This document shows, one piece after another, positions 50,001 through 61,937 of a stretch of DNA of 64,000 nucleotides. Both the position numbers and the translations under genes were made by a program. The notes beneath the pieces were generated by a model that had not been told where the DNA came from, did not search any database, and saw nothing but the letters and a program-made list of their open reading frames with translations. Origin of the DNA: Vanilla planifolia (lineage: Eukaryota; Streptophyta; Magnoliopsida; Asparagales; Orchidaceae); the NCBI GenBank assembly GCA_023846275.1, contig CM043865.1:9784068-9848067 (forward strand), read 5' to 3'. Each line of letters starts with the position of its first letter. Position 1 is the stretch's first letter.

Positions 50001-50537
50001 TTAGCTTGAAATATGGGTATTTAAATAAGAATAATAGGTTATGCATTCTAAATTCATTATTTAGAGAAATTTTAGTTTAAGAAATATATTTTGAAGGATT
50101 ATTTAGTTATTTTGAGAGATATAAGACTCTTAAAGAGATTTTATTAGCCTAGAATAACATGTCATATTGTATCTACTGATCCTGGTATTGCATATGACAA
50201 AATCTTCAAATATAAGCTAAGGATCTTACATTCTACTGCCTATACTTGATAAGTCTTAGGAGTACATAAATATGTATTTTTTAATTGGATTACCCCTCTA
50301 AACACGACTCTATTCTTGTAGTCGTTGATTGTTTCTTTAAAACGACTCATTTTATCCCTTATTGTGTGACCTTAGATGCTACCCATGTAGCCAAGATTTT
50401 TTTCAGTAAAATAGTTAAATTATATGATGTCTCAATGACCGTAATATATGATCAAGATATAAGATTTATTAATTATTTTTTAAAGATCTTATGGCATTTA
50501 CTAGGGACCAACCTAAAATTTTCTTTGACTTACCACC
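47060..50537 (+). pseudogene. Gypsy gag-pol pseudogene, left part (gag to integrase core)
   Basis: Recognisable pieces in order, with stops and frameshifts between: gag (KLDVPNFYGSFYPKDYIE near 47068); a knuckle remnant (CREKEHVAINY near 47758); and reverse transcriptase from about 48775 (PKKDGM, RMCVDSQEINKI, KTTFKIKDGLYE-like block). The catalytic box reads YFDI at 49094-49105 instead of YFDD. The connection region near 49190 has LFANLKKCEFF. RNase H spans about 49490-49860 (FSKKLNDIRKKYATHEKELY, LYSDHKVLTFL). Integrase follows, with an H-rich N-terminal remnant and a core starting at DSILVVVDCFFKTTHFIP (from 50303). The frame breaks off after the SLTYH block at about 50537, where a second element begins. 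Not functional. Confidence 0.85.
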
Positions 50538-52410
50538 TGTTGAGTCACCCTTATGCTTGAGGAGTCAAGTCTTAAATGTTTAGTATATTATTTTAATAGA
50601 ATTATTTAGCATGAATCAGATATAAGTTTTAATGGACAAGTCATGTAACTTGAAAAATGATGAATTAGTGATCTTCAAAGTACCTTAGAGTATTTAGTAA
50701 GTTCCAATGATTAAAGACATGCACACCAAGCCTATATAAGTTTTTTTAAATAAAATGTTAACTTATTGATTTTAAAAGTAATCCCATTTCATATCAATCT
50801 CAAATCATATTCGAGTATCAAATTATTCAATCATCTCCTTAATTTAGTAAATGAATAGCATTGTCTTTTTGAATCCATAATCCTTTTCTTGGTTAAATTT
50901 TATCCTTGTCAAATTCTATATTAGTTTATTTGCAAAACCTTGATTAAATTAAAAAAATATTAATTTTTTTATAATTAAATTAAAAAAATTTCTATTACAT
51001 CCTAGCTTGAGCCCAAGTGCAAAGCTCTTGGGCCAGGTAAGTCCGACAGGGCAAGCAGTCACAAGCCTTGAGTCAAAAAAATTTGGTTGAGCCCATTTGG
51101 GTTTGATAGCAAATCTCGAACTAGATAGGGTAAGGCATTGGATCGAATCAAGCATCACTCAAACTTATACATATGGGAAGACCCATATAAACTTGTATGT
51201 TACTAGTACGCTCAGGAAATGAATTCCAGAGTAGACAATGAGGAGTTAGCCTTATTTTGGCTCTGCATAATACCTCCATGAAAATAATTATATAGTCCAA
51301 ATTCTTATCTTTTCATACAATATGGGACTAAATCCCTTGTGTCTGCCTACATCCAAAATTAGAAGTGCTCAGCAGCATCCAATCACATGTATTTGTGATC
51401 GCATGGTGGAGATCACTCTACCAATAAGCAATGATTTTATCAATCCAACCATCCATTTGATAAGTTGATCAGATTGTTAATGCTCACCTATTATAACATA
51501 TTGACACATCTGATGGTTGTGATCTCATCCAACTTCATCAGATGATTATTTTTATTGTTGTCATTTAACATAATTTATCGTTGATCTAATGGCTCAAATC
51601 TTTCCTATTTGAATTTGACAATCCAGATCTAATCCTGATTTTATCATTATTAAATCAAAATATTCACATCTCATTTGATATGATTGGATGGCCAAGACCA
51701 AATCCATATTTATTGAACATTCCATAATTCATCTGCTTATTTAGCATTAGATTTGTGGGTCTCTATTGCCTCTGATAGGATCCAACTACCCTGATTCATC
51801 CTGTCTAACGACTAATTATTTAGTCGTTGCATTAGGCATTTCAAAAAAATTATTTTAACATATTTTTTAAAGTTGTTTGGCTATTTCTTTTCAAATAACT
51901 TTTCACACTTTTTAATAGCTATAATCAACAAGTATAAAAAGTTGTACAAATTTATCAAAATGTTTCCATCTTGCTAAATTTTTCTTTTTCTCTTGGGTTG
52001 GGTGACTTGTCATTTGCAAAAGCCCAAGTTCAATTTGATCTCATAAAAAACTAAGTTAGGATTGAGCTCACAAAAACTTGGGTTTTAGTTAAACCTACAA
52101 AAGTTAGTAGGCTAGAGGTGAACTAAAGGAAAAAATCTCAAGTTGTAACCTTTTGTTAATGGTTTTTTTCCCAACCTCGATTGGGGGTAGATGTAAGTTT
52201 TAATTTAAATTAAACCACTTAAAAATTTTAACATCTCATTTTAATTTTTATATTTAATTTTCTTTATAATATTAAAAATTATATATATATAATCAAGATT
52301 TTTAATAATCATAAATTATTTTTAAGAAATAAAAAAAATTTTAAAATAATAAATGTTACTTTTAAGATCCGAATTCATCCCTTTCTTGTGAGATTTGTAT
52401 ACTAGTTTTC
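50538..52410 (+). mobile_element. LTR-type insertion (family B, copy 2) inside the gypsy integrase
   Basis: It begins TGTTGAGTCACCC exactly where the integrase reading ends and aligns with 11840-13510 up to about 51990. Integrase-like sequence resumes near 52415, so the insertion should end near 52410. No polyprotein was seen inside, so a solo LTR is the simplest reading. Positions 52000-52400 lack a counterpart in copy 1, which may have lost them. Flanks CCACC before and TCACC after could be a 5-bp target duplication with one change. Confidence 0.65.
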
Positions 52411-52414
52411 ACTT

Positions 52415-53270
52415 CACCATTTTAAAAAAATGGATAAACAAAAGTGTAAATCATAATATAAAAAATCTTCATATTTTGATAGAGAAACAACATGAGCTTT
52501 AAGAGCAACTATTACCATTAGTTAAATTTGCATAAAATATTTCTGTGAGTTGTAGTATTTGTTTAAGTCCCTTTGAAAATTTTCAAGATAATAATCTTCG
52601 ATCTTCTATTGATCTTATTCCATTACTAGTGGACTTTCAAACTTCTACCTTTGCTTCTTTTTCCTCTCAAATCTCTTCATTACATAAAATAATATTTGAA
52701 TAAATTAATCTATATAATGAAAGATACAAAAATTAATAAATACTTATAAAAAGGGTACATAATTTTATGATGAGATATGTTATAATTAAAGTTAGGTCAA
52801 AATACTTCTATCTAGAGCTTATACAAAATTACATGCATATAGAGTTAAACCTTTTATGTTTCTTAAAAAACTACGAACTAATGTGCATGTGTTGGATTTG
52901 TCAAAAGAGTGTGGGATCAGTGCAATCTTTAATGTTAATAATTTAGTATAGTACAAAGTGTCACATCTAATATCTAGTGAATCATTTAAGCATAATTCTC
53001 TCATATTGAATAAACCCATACTTACCACTATATTAGCTCTAAAGAGTAAGAAAAATATGAAAAAAAAATTTAAATCATGAGACAATTCTAACCAAATATT
53101 GTATACATAAAAACTTTTAATTCATTGGAAGGGCAAATCTCTAATTGAAGACTCTTGACTTACTTATATCATATCGTGTCGCACCAATTGGAGCACTATT
53201 ATACATATCACCTTTATACCACTAAACCAAGATCTCTCTCACCTAATGAGGATGATGTAGGAGTATCTCA
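52415..53270 (+). pseudogene. Gypsy integrase C-terminal remnant
   Basis: After the insertion the integrase continues: SVNHNIKNLHILIEKQHEL, a stop, LLPLVKFA, then LSPFENFQ (expected SPFE motif near 52567). A KVRSKYF block follows, then KLHAYRVKPFMFLKKLRT and LDLSKECGISAIFNVNNLV near 52820-52960, the GPY/F-type module. Next come LLIHWKGKSLIEDS (near 53120) and a tail ending SLSPNEDDVG, just before the 3' LTR. Stops interrupt it. The end matches the usual position of the gypsy pol terminus next to the polypurine tract and LTR. Confidence 0.75.
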
Positions 53271-54802
53271 TGTTAGCTCACAAACACACACCCATTGGTG
53301 TCACACTAGTCCCATTCGAACTCAATGCCATGCTCGAGCCAAATTTTAGTTTGATTAGTTATCTTTGTGAAGCACAGGTTGACTATAAGATTCTATATTC
53401 CCTATAGATATCCATATTATTTTTTATTTATTTCTCCAAGAAAATTTTATAATAAAATATGTTATCACAAATGTCGATTCCTGTGCATGCTTTGCCCACT
53501 ATCATCGATCATCCATGCTCACCTGATCATCCTTTGCTCTTAATCACTGTCATTATTGGTTGTCCACTATCACCTCGTTGCCTAATATCATCTAATCGTC
53601 CACCATCGCTATGCCATCTACTACTCTCTTGTCACTTACCATCACCTGGTTGCTTATCAGCCACTTACCTTCTAGCCGTTGTCATCCATCTCATCTACTG
53701 TTGGCATCTTAGTCGCATTGTTATTGACATCTAAGCATCATGTTCATGATTAAATAATTTTTGTCATAATTTTTCACATATTTTTATATTTATATTTAAT
53801 ATGATTGATCCATTTGGAGTTAATATCTTAGAATCTTGAAGATCTCTTTTAGATTCTCAAATGATTTAACTCTTAAATTGTTGTCAACTTTTCATCTTTT
53901 TCATACTAATGCTATATTCTAATATGCATTTAATTCTCTTTTTCTCATGACTATGTTATGTTTTAAGGTATATTTAATTATTTTTTCTCTTATATAATTA
54001 TTGAACTCTCTTTCATCTATAAATAGAAGAGATTCTCTTATTATAATATTATTATTCATGAATTAAATTTCTTTTTTTTGTATGCTTCCACCTTTTATGA
54101 GCAAAGAGTGTACTTAACTCTAGTTGGAGAGGTTACAACTTCCCTTCCTTTTATGAGAGATAAGCATAGAAGGAGAGAGACCTTTCACTAGTAGGGTCTA
54201 TAACCAAATAAATTTTCTATTCATCTAATACCTTTAAGTCTTATCCACCTTTTCACTTCTCAGTCAAACTACTAAGTTACCACCCTCTTTAACAAGACAT
54301 CAAATCTAAGTTGACAATCTCGTTACCACTTTTGTAAAATTTTTTCACTAACCCAAACCTTCCACCTCGTCACCCATTTTCATCTTTAATGCTTTATATG
54401 TTAACTACAAAAAAAACTACAAGTTATCATCACCAAAAAGGTGAACTCTTTTTATAATTTTTATTTTTTAGATAATAATTTAAAGTTAGAGTTATTTTTC
54501 TTTTATTAAAATATTTTATATAGAGTTTGTCTTAAATTTTTTTATGTTATATATGTTAAATTAGATGTGACAAAATCACTCAGTAGAACTTTATACTTAA
54601 CAAAACATATTGTCACCTACTTTACTAAATAATCTAAACTATAACTTTAGATACTAATTTTTAAATAATTTTAAAATATCACACATATCACTTAGCCTTA
54701 ATTAATATGTAATATCTTTTAATATGTTCTAATACTCTTTTAAGTATCTATTATATTGTAGGCTCCAAATTAGACCTTAATAGAAGTCTAAATTATCCTA
54801 TA
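53271..54802 (+). repeat. 3' LTR of the gypsy element
   Basis: It starts TGTTAGCTCACAAACACACACCC and continues TTGGTGTCACACTAGTCCC, the CATCACC-rich block (53459-53734), TATA box TATAAATAG at 54018-54026, and an end near ATCCTATATTAA. It is colinear with 44879-46343 and with the - strand copy at 61938-63052. Confidence 0.8.
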
Positions 54803-56049
54803 TTAATTAAGGTATAAGTTTTTATATAAATTACTTTGACATGTATATCTTATTATTAGTTATTATGTTTGGATCAAGTAGTTAGCTTATGTGTGGCCAT
54901 GTGTAGCTTATGTTTATGAGCTCAATGGACCTATTAAAAGTATGTTTGAGTAGTTTTTGAAGTTAAATAATGAAAATTTCAAAGGATAAATTTGAGAAAG
55001 ACAAAAGGAATTATTATGAGGAATAAAATCACCTATTTTAAAAAGAAATTTATGAAAATTCTAATAAACATGATTTTTTGTGTATCTTTAAGGAAAATGC
55101 CTATAATAAAACATTCATCAAATGTTGATACATATATATGTACTTGATATAATGAGACATTAAATATAATAAATATTTTCTATAAAAGCTTAATTAAAAT
55201 CAACAATAATGATGAATTTTTGTAACAATGGTGATAACAATTATTAATAGTGGGAATGGTTGACAATGACAACCATGACATTTGCTTGTAGCATTTGTCA
55301 TTGATAGCAGTTAACAATGGTTATGAGTGGTGGACGGTAGTCAATGATAATTGGTGTGGGGGTTTTTTAATGAAGTAGTTTGCAATGGGGTGGTGTTGAT
55401 GGTCAATAGATGTGATAGTTAGTAGCAATCAATGATGGATAAAAGTCTGTGATACTTATGGTTAACAAACAACAATAACGAAGAATATCACAACAATAGT
55501 CGATAATAATAATTCATATTTGAAAGTTTGCATAGTAATAGTGGGAACCAAATATTATAATTTTAAAAAATCAAGAGATGTAAAACTTCTATAAGTGGGC
55601 TAAATTTATCAATATTTAGAAGTCTTTGCTTAAAGATTTTTAAAAGCTTGTTAATATTAGTTATCAAAAGTCAAATGCAAAACTTTTATGTTAGATTTCT
55701 AAAATAAATGACATGTTCATAGATTAAATGTTCATAAGATTTTGTTTGATGATAATTTTTGTAATTAAAATAGAGTATTTGTGAATACACTTTATGTAAA
55801 TGATTTAAAAATATATTTTATGCGAAACAAAATAAAATAAAATAAAATATCAAAAAAAATTTATTAAACCTTTAATGTTTTATTAAAAAGAACTTGTAAA
55901 ATGCTACATACGAAGCATAACCTAAGAGCCAAAAACGATTTTGTTTTACTAATAAACAAACTTGTATAAATCAAACTTCGCCAGTTCAAAACAAAATGCG
56001 TCTCATTCCTTTCCCGTCCGTCGTGTAGGGTTAAACTTTGGATAAAGAA
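54803..56049. other. Intergenic DNA upstream of the QCR10-like exon
   Basis: It contains family C copy 2 (54935-55205) and then a segment at about 55205-55510 unusually rich in GGT, GAT and AAC triplets on the + strand (GGTGATAAC, AATGGTTG and similar). AT-rich DNA follows up to the promoter of the next gene. No exon seen. Confidence 0.5.
54935..55205 (+). repeat. Family C repeat, copy 2
   Basis: It aligns with 31900-32145 in the same orientation. Shared words are GAAAATTTCAAAG/CAAAATTTCAAAG, GAATAAAATCAC, AAATT(T/G)ATGAAAATT and AAAAGCTTAATTAAAAT/AAAAGCTAATTAAAAT. The GC-rich upstream block of copy 1 is absent here. Confidence 0.6.
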
Positions 56050-56184
56050 ATGGCGATAAGCTCAGCGGCTGCTGGATCTAGAATCAAGTTTCTCAACCCT
56101 GCGCGCCGTCCTCAATCAACTGATATATCCGCAGGAGTTGCCTGGGGCGTCGCTGCCACCACGACAGCCCTCTGGCTCATTCAG
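56050..56184 (+). CDS. Cytochrome bc1 complex subunit 10-like (QCR10), exon 1 only
   Basis: The exon encodes 45 residues from the ATG at 56050 to CAG before GTAAGG at 56185 (phase 0). The end has a hydrophobic segment (ISAGVAWGVAATTTALWLIQ) preceded by a basic stretch (NPARRPQSTD). The pattern T-D-I-x-A-x-x-W-G-x-A-A ... A-x-W-x-x-Q matches plant QCR10-type small subunits of mitochondrial complex III, which are single-pass inner-membrane proteins of about 55-60 residues. In those, PFDW and a lysine-rich tail follow directly after this Gln, and here the donor falls exactly there. I found no exon encoding that tail up to the window end. Either the intron exceeds 7.8 kb or the gene is broken. 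The in-frame TTG at 56038 is not needed as a start. Confidence 0.6.
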
Positions 56185-56980
56185 GTAAGGAAAGCAAACG
56201 TTTTGTTTCTGATTTTCCTTTTACAATGGCATCTTGTTTTTCATTTTTGATTTCTGCGTGTGCCTATTTAGGAAGCTATATCGAATGCTTGATCTTTCTC
56301 TCATTTTCACTTTTTTTTTTTATTTTGGATAAGTAAATCATTTTAAATGTATATTCATCTGTGCGTTGCTCTCTTACTGGGCACTATTTTGTTCCGCCCT
56401 GTGCTTTTTGTAGTAGTCATTTGTTTAGTGTTTGTTGACGTAGAAAACGAATGAAGGGATAATCGCTCTTAAATCTCAAATATAACCTTATAGATTAAAA
56501 GCAGATCTTAATAAAAAACATAAAGGATTTATTTCATACTTTTATCCTGGGAAAATTCCTTAAAACAGGGAAAAAAATACACACTGATGAAGAACTGTAA
56601 ATATCGTAGTTTCATGTATGTAGCTGTTTTGTAGAGCGATAGGGACTTTTCAAGGCATATATATCAGGAAAGGGGTTAAGAGGTGGCATAGGTGAAGAAG
56701 GAGAAGAATGTGTGAAACATCCCTCATTGTCATTGTTACAAAAATATTCTCAATTTTTTTAATTTGCTCTCATTCTCTATTCTCATTGCATCCTCATTAC
56801 TTTTATAGAACAAGTTCCTCCTAATTCAATGTGGATTACTACACAATATTTTTTTGGGAATTGCTGCTTGGCTACAAGCTACATATTTCATCAAATGTTT
56901 TCATCACACTCAATACACATAAAATTGGAATGCCACATCAAATTTGTTATTAAAGACTTACAATGTTTTATTCACATCAA

Positions 56981-57075
56981 TTTGATATTAGAGAGTGGGA
57001 AAGTATTCTAGTTTAATTTCTCTTCATTTTTTCATCAAGGAGTGAAAAGTCATCCCATCAGTTTGGTATCATAGC
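56981..57075 (+). repeat. Two primer-binding-site-like motifs 81 bp apart
   Basis: TTTGATATTAGAGAG at 56981-56995 and TTTGGTATCATAGC at 57062-57075 both resemble the initiator-tRNA-Met primer site TTTGGTATCAGAGC. The second is followed by ATGAAAACATTATG, which parallels ATGAAAAACATTTATGG at 63489-63505. Confidence 0.5.
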
Positions 57076-59689
57076 ATGAAAACATTATGACTTCCTTCTA
57101 CATCATTTTGGATTATAGTTTTGGCTTGTGTTATTTTTTAATAACAATTGTCCAAGCTTTGTTTCCTTTTTCTTTATTATACCATATTTATACAAATTGT
57201 AGGCTTTTCACTTTTCATTGAGTTAGTTCTTTTAGGCTACTTTGCCTACCTAGTTATCATACTTGAGATCATCTAACAAAACGTTGAAGTTGTTGATTTA
57301 ATGTCTGTTGTGAATGTCATCAATTCCTTTTCCCTTAACCCAAATGAACTTAATCTCTTACATTATTAGGGATTGATTGTTCTACATATTAGATTAGTTA
57401 GAGATGCTTGGTGTTCTTTTTCCTGAATATGATTTAATTAATTTATTTGATATGATGTTTTTGTGAACATCACATTGATCCTATAATGACAGATCATTAT
57501 CATGTCATGCACCATGTTAAATTGAATACTTATTCATTTATGGTTTTGGATCAAACTATCATGTTTGTTCTTAGTCTTCCTAAAGCCGAAGTTACACCAC
57601 CATCTTCTTCATCCAGAGAAGCAAATTTTGTTGTTAATTTGTATCCTTTGTGGGCCTGTCTCCAGCACTGCTTATTTCACCTATCCTTGAGTTTATTGAG
57701 CATGAGTTACTGGATTTGCTAGAGGTTATGCTGATGTGTAATGGTGATGTTTCTTCTATTGTTTCATCATCGGCTTTTGAAGTCGATTCTTTGTTATCAT
57801 TTTTATTATTAAAGGAGTTCATTTGTTCTAAACTTTTACCTTTTTCTTTCAATCAGCACAAAAATATTTCTTTTTTGTTACTAATGGTCTATTTTTGGAA
57901 TTGATAGAGTAGGACTGGGTTCTTTTTGTTTCTTTTCATTCAAATTTGACAATTTCATTTGGAATATCAATACTTCCTCCCATAGTGGATGATTTTCAGA
58001 GCTACCATACCTATCACAACTTTTGACTTACCCTACTTAAGTTAAAATTCCTACCATTTTGATGTCAGATTGTAGGAAATGTTCAATTTAGAGCTATCCT
58101 ATTCATATTTTAGATATATTACCACCCCTTGAGTTAGTGTCCTGAATTAGTTTTTATTTGCAAGTTGTGATGATCCCGTAAGTGGTCCAAGTGTTGTTTT
58201 TATCATTCAAATTCATGATTCAGATTTGATCTCTCTCTCTCTAGGAAACTTCACTTTGTTTCTTCCCCAAGAGTTCTCATTCCAGTTACTTGTTCAAATT
58301 GAGTTTTTGAAATTGAGGATATTTGATGTAATATGGGGCACACCTTCAGTCTGCAATTTTTTTTCCCATAATTTTTTGGATTTTGGTTTAGTTTTGTGTT
58401 TGTTATATAGGTGTTTTTGGGCACCTAACTATCCTCAGTACATGTCTAGTTAGGTCATTGGGATAGACATATTGGGTTCAGTCTATGTATTTTAGGGGTT
58501 TAGTGATATTCTTATGGTTTAGATAATCATTGGGAACATCTTAGACAATATATAGGCAAATCAAATTTTGGTGGTTTGATAGCGATTGCAAAGCTGAAGC
58601 TAGCTCTCCCTTTGATCATTTCAAACTACCATGGTTGATCATCCATGTTGATCAAGTTAGTTTTCCATGATTGGCTTTCTCTTGTTGTAGCTTCTTTTTT
58701 CCAAGAAACTTTGGTCCATCAATTGTCTTGAATTCTTGTAATATTTATCTAATGTTGAACTATAAATGAAAGCTTCTTGACCATAGAAATCTTTGTGAAT
58801 CCATGGTCCAATATCCCTTTAGAAAAGTGATACTTTGCGTTTGCTTCTTCAAGGTTCAAAGACCATGTTCATGTGCATTCATGAGGTTCCTATGATGGAG
58901 TACCACGTGTTAATTCCTTTAGAGTACATTTGAGGTGAAATGCTATTTTTTTAATTCTAGTTCTTCCTTATCTTGTATTGAAGTTTAATGAAACTTGTGA
59001 TTATACATTATTGTGTTTGGATGATGTTTTCATGCAGCAATTGGTTTAAGAGAGGTTATCAAACTTTTAATCCTTAATCTCATTTAATTAAGTAAAAGTT
59101 CTATGTTTTAATCTAAGTTACCTTTGTTCCTTGTATTTTTAGCTTAAACTAGAAGAAAATTTTTGGCAAGTATTTTCTCTATGTTAGAATTCTTTGTTTT
59201 ATTGGACTTAATCTTCAATAATGAATAAATATCATTCAACTTATTAGTAAGGTAAATGTATTGCTTGTTGTATTCTTGAGATTGATGATCACAAAACTAA
59301 GATCTTGATTTCTAATAGATATTTGAAGTGGTTATGTATGTAGACTTAATTATTGAATATAGTGAAGGAGTAAGAATCATGCACTTAGAATTGGAAGAAA
59401 TTTGAGGACCTGTGCTCAAGCTTGGCTCAATTGCATATTACAAAGCCATTGTCTCAATTCTTAGTGGAGTGGCTGTCTATCAAGAGTTCATCTACAAGTC
59501 ATTTACTTAGTTTGATTTGTTAACCCATCATTTGATTTATATTATATTTAGGTTGCATTCATTTAACTCGTGCATGCATTTGACAAATCAATTTCTTGAG
59601 TTATAAAATTTTATAAAACTACATTAGTTTATTGGTAGCATTATTACAAATTATTTTATATTTAATTCAAGCTTTAAGTTAATAAAAAT

Positions 59690-60850
59690 AAGTTTAAAAT
59701 GAGTAATGTTTCTCACTACGTAATGATTGTATAATACAATGATTAATATCATACTTGTATGATCTATGATCAGACTTATAGCGACGATTGAAGTTGAAGT
59801 TTGTCATAACATCATATAAGTACAATGAGTCTATTGTATAGGTGTGACTATTATTTGAACTTAGGATGAGTAAACTTAATTGTACAAGGTATCAGTTTTA
59901 TATACACATTTGTTTTTTTTTTTTTGGAGAATTGAGTATTCATTAGTGTCTTATGAGCACAAAGCTTTTTTTTTATACAAGTGTGCTACTTGTGTCATCT
60001 TACAAACTATCATATATATGTAAAATGTTGTGGTAAAATATGTACGATTAATATGTCGTACTGGTACGATTGTGTGTTTAATTTAAATCATAAAACTATA
60101 ATTTGGTTGTACAATTAATAGTCCTTATACAATGTCCAAATTTTTTGGTGATTATAATTATTAAATTGTAGAGTATAAAGTAAAATATTATATTTGTATG
60201 ATTAATCTTACCGCATAGATAATGTAAACTACTTTGGATAGAAATGCATTTAGTGTATCGTACGAATATAATATTTGTATTGTATAAGTACAATTTGTCA
60301 ATTGATAAATCTAAATATTGTTGGTTTACATGAACGTATGATTGCAATTCATGTATCTTATTGGTATACTTAATTCTTATAGAAAACATAGAACAAAATC
60401 TGGTAAAAAGTTTTATCATTGTGATAGGTTTATTATACTTGTATCTTATCAAGTCTAGTTAACATAAGTATTGTATGATTGTACAACAGTTCGTCCTTAT
60501 ATGTTCATATCATACAATATTTTCCTGAGAGTTTGGCTCTTGGTGAAAATAATTATCATATAGTGGTGATGCACTATTGCACTTATAAGATCTATTTGAA
60601 TAGTGGAATTAAATTGTACTGTATTTGTATGATTCTTGTGATACTTTGGTACATGTTTTTAAAACTTAAGCAATGTTCTAAGGATCGACATCATATAGTA
60701 CTTAGACACTTGTTGTACTTGTAGGATAAGTCACTTTGAGTCAATTTGTACTAATCTTATCATCTGGAACAATGAGTATTATGCTCATTGTTCTAATACA
60801 ATAATTTTGATGTACAAATACAATACTGTGCTGAAATATGTAATGGCTAG
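59690..60850 (+). repeat. Member of dispersed CATACTTGTATGAT repeat family
   Basis: CATACTTGTATGAT at 59750-59763 is identical to 44522-44535. Variants are TATTTGTATGATT at 60191-60203, ATACTTGTATCTT at 60435-60447 and GTATTTGTATGATT at 60621-60634. The left part aligns with 34840-35120 and the 60100-60300 part with 44370-44530. Non-coding. Confidence 0.6.
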
Positions 60851-61937
60851 TTGAAGTGTCTTGAAGATTGCTATTATAGTCGTTGGAACTTTTTTATTCG
60901 CATCTAACTCGCTTGTGCATATAAATAGGTCAAAAAATCAACAAGAACGATGATACTCTAAATTGCAAATCATTTGAAGTTAAATCTCAGAAATGGGTTG
61001 TGTTAAATAGTGAAATTCTTCATATTTTTTCTTCAAAAAAATATTCTTAGTTTGCTCATTTTCTACATTACATCAAGCTTTATCTTGTTCGGTAACTTCT
61101 TTACATAATTAGTTTTTGCGTCATATTGATCCTACAAGTGTATGATATAATATCTTTTGAGTTCTATTATGTTTAATGTCCTGTAATAATTATAAAGTTG
61201 TTTTACTTGTTCCTTTGTAAGGTGTATTTCTACTGGCTTTGTTAAAAAAGTGTGATATTGTGAGGTTTAACCTTATCAGGTACTATAAAACAGTGGATTA
61301 TAAGTGAAAGTCTGGTCAAATTGACCAAACTTTTTGCATGTTTCACTTGATTTATTACTTCATATTACAATTGTTGTAAAAAGTTCTATAAAACTAATGA
61401 AAAATTTTTAAATAGTATTTAAGAGTAATTAAGATTGACATTCAAATTATTTTGTAAAATTATTTGAGTTGGTTGAACTTGTTTAATGAAGTAAAAGTTT
61501 TTTATTATTATCTTATCTTGGATTTGAAATCAACAATTTTTAAAATCTTCATAATTCACTCTCTTTTGTTTTTATTATTATCCTACAATTCTAAAATCTC
61601 TTACAATTTTCATGTTTCAAATTTCTCGTGATAAAGACTATAAGTGGGGTTTTTTTATACTTTGAAGGAAAACTTGCTTGCAATCTAGGCTCTCTTATCC
61701 ATGCTTGTTATTTGGGCATTTTGTTTAGAATTGCATGCAAATTTGCAATCATAGATCTTGCATTTGACATTCAATGGTTTGTATTTGAGATTGCTTTCGT
61801 ACCATTTGAAAAGCTTTTGTTCGTTGTTTAAATGTTAATCTTGTTATTAACCTAAATCAATAAGCTTAATCATTGTTATGTTTGTAGATCATTCTCATCA
61901 TCTTAATATCTCAATTTTAATTTAATTCTAGACCTTG

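Larger units (their letters stand above)
44879..54802 (+). mobile_element. Decayed Ty3/gypsy LTR retrotransposon with nested insertion
   Basis: Two long terminal repeats in direct orientation (44879-46343 and 53271-54802) flank gag, reverse transcriptase, RNase H and integrase remnants in gypsy order. The pol genes end directly at the 3' LTR, as in this superfamily. A possible initiator-tRNA-Met primer site lies at 46348-46359. Stops and frameshifts are everywhere and the two LTRs are clearly diverged, so the insertion is old. A second LTR-type element interrupts the integrase at about 50538-52410. Confidence 0.85.
56185..61937. other. Possible long QCR10 intron or intergenic DNA
   Basis: No exon recognised. 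It holds two primer-binding-site-like motifs (56981 and 57062) and a copy of the CATACTTGTATGAT family (about 59690-60850). The rest is AT-rich with short open frames that show no domain. A CT/TC run lies near 58231-58245. Confidence 0.5.

Noticed and set aside
59034-59087. Possible second QCR10 exon after ATGCAG, reading NWFKRGYQTFNP
   Set aside because: The W-F-K-R pattern is in frame 1, but the donor at 56185 requires phase 0, in which a stop follows after three codons. The expected Pro-Phe is absent.
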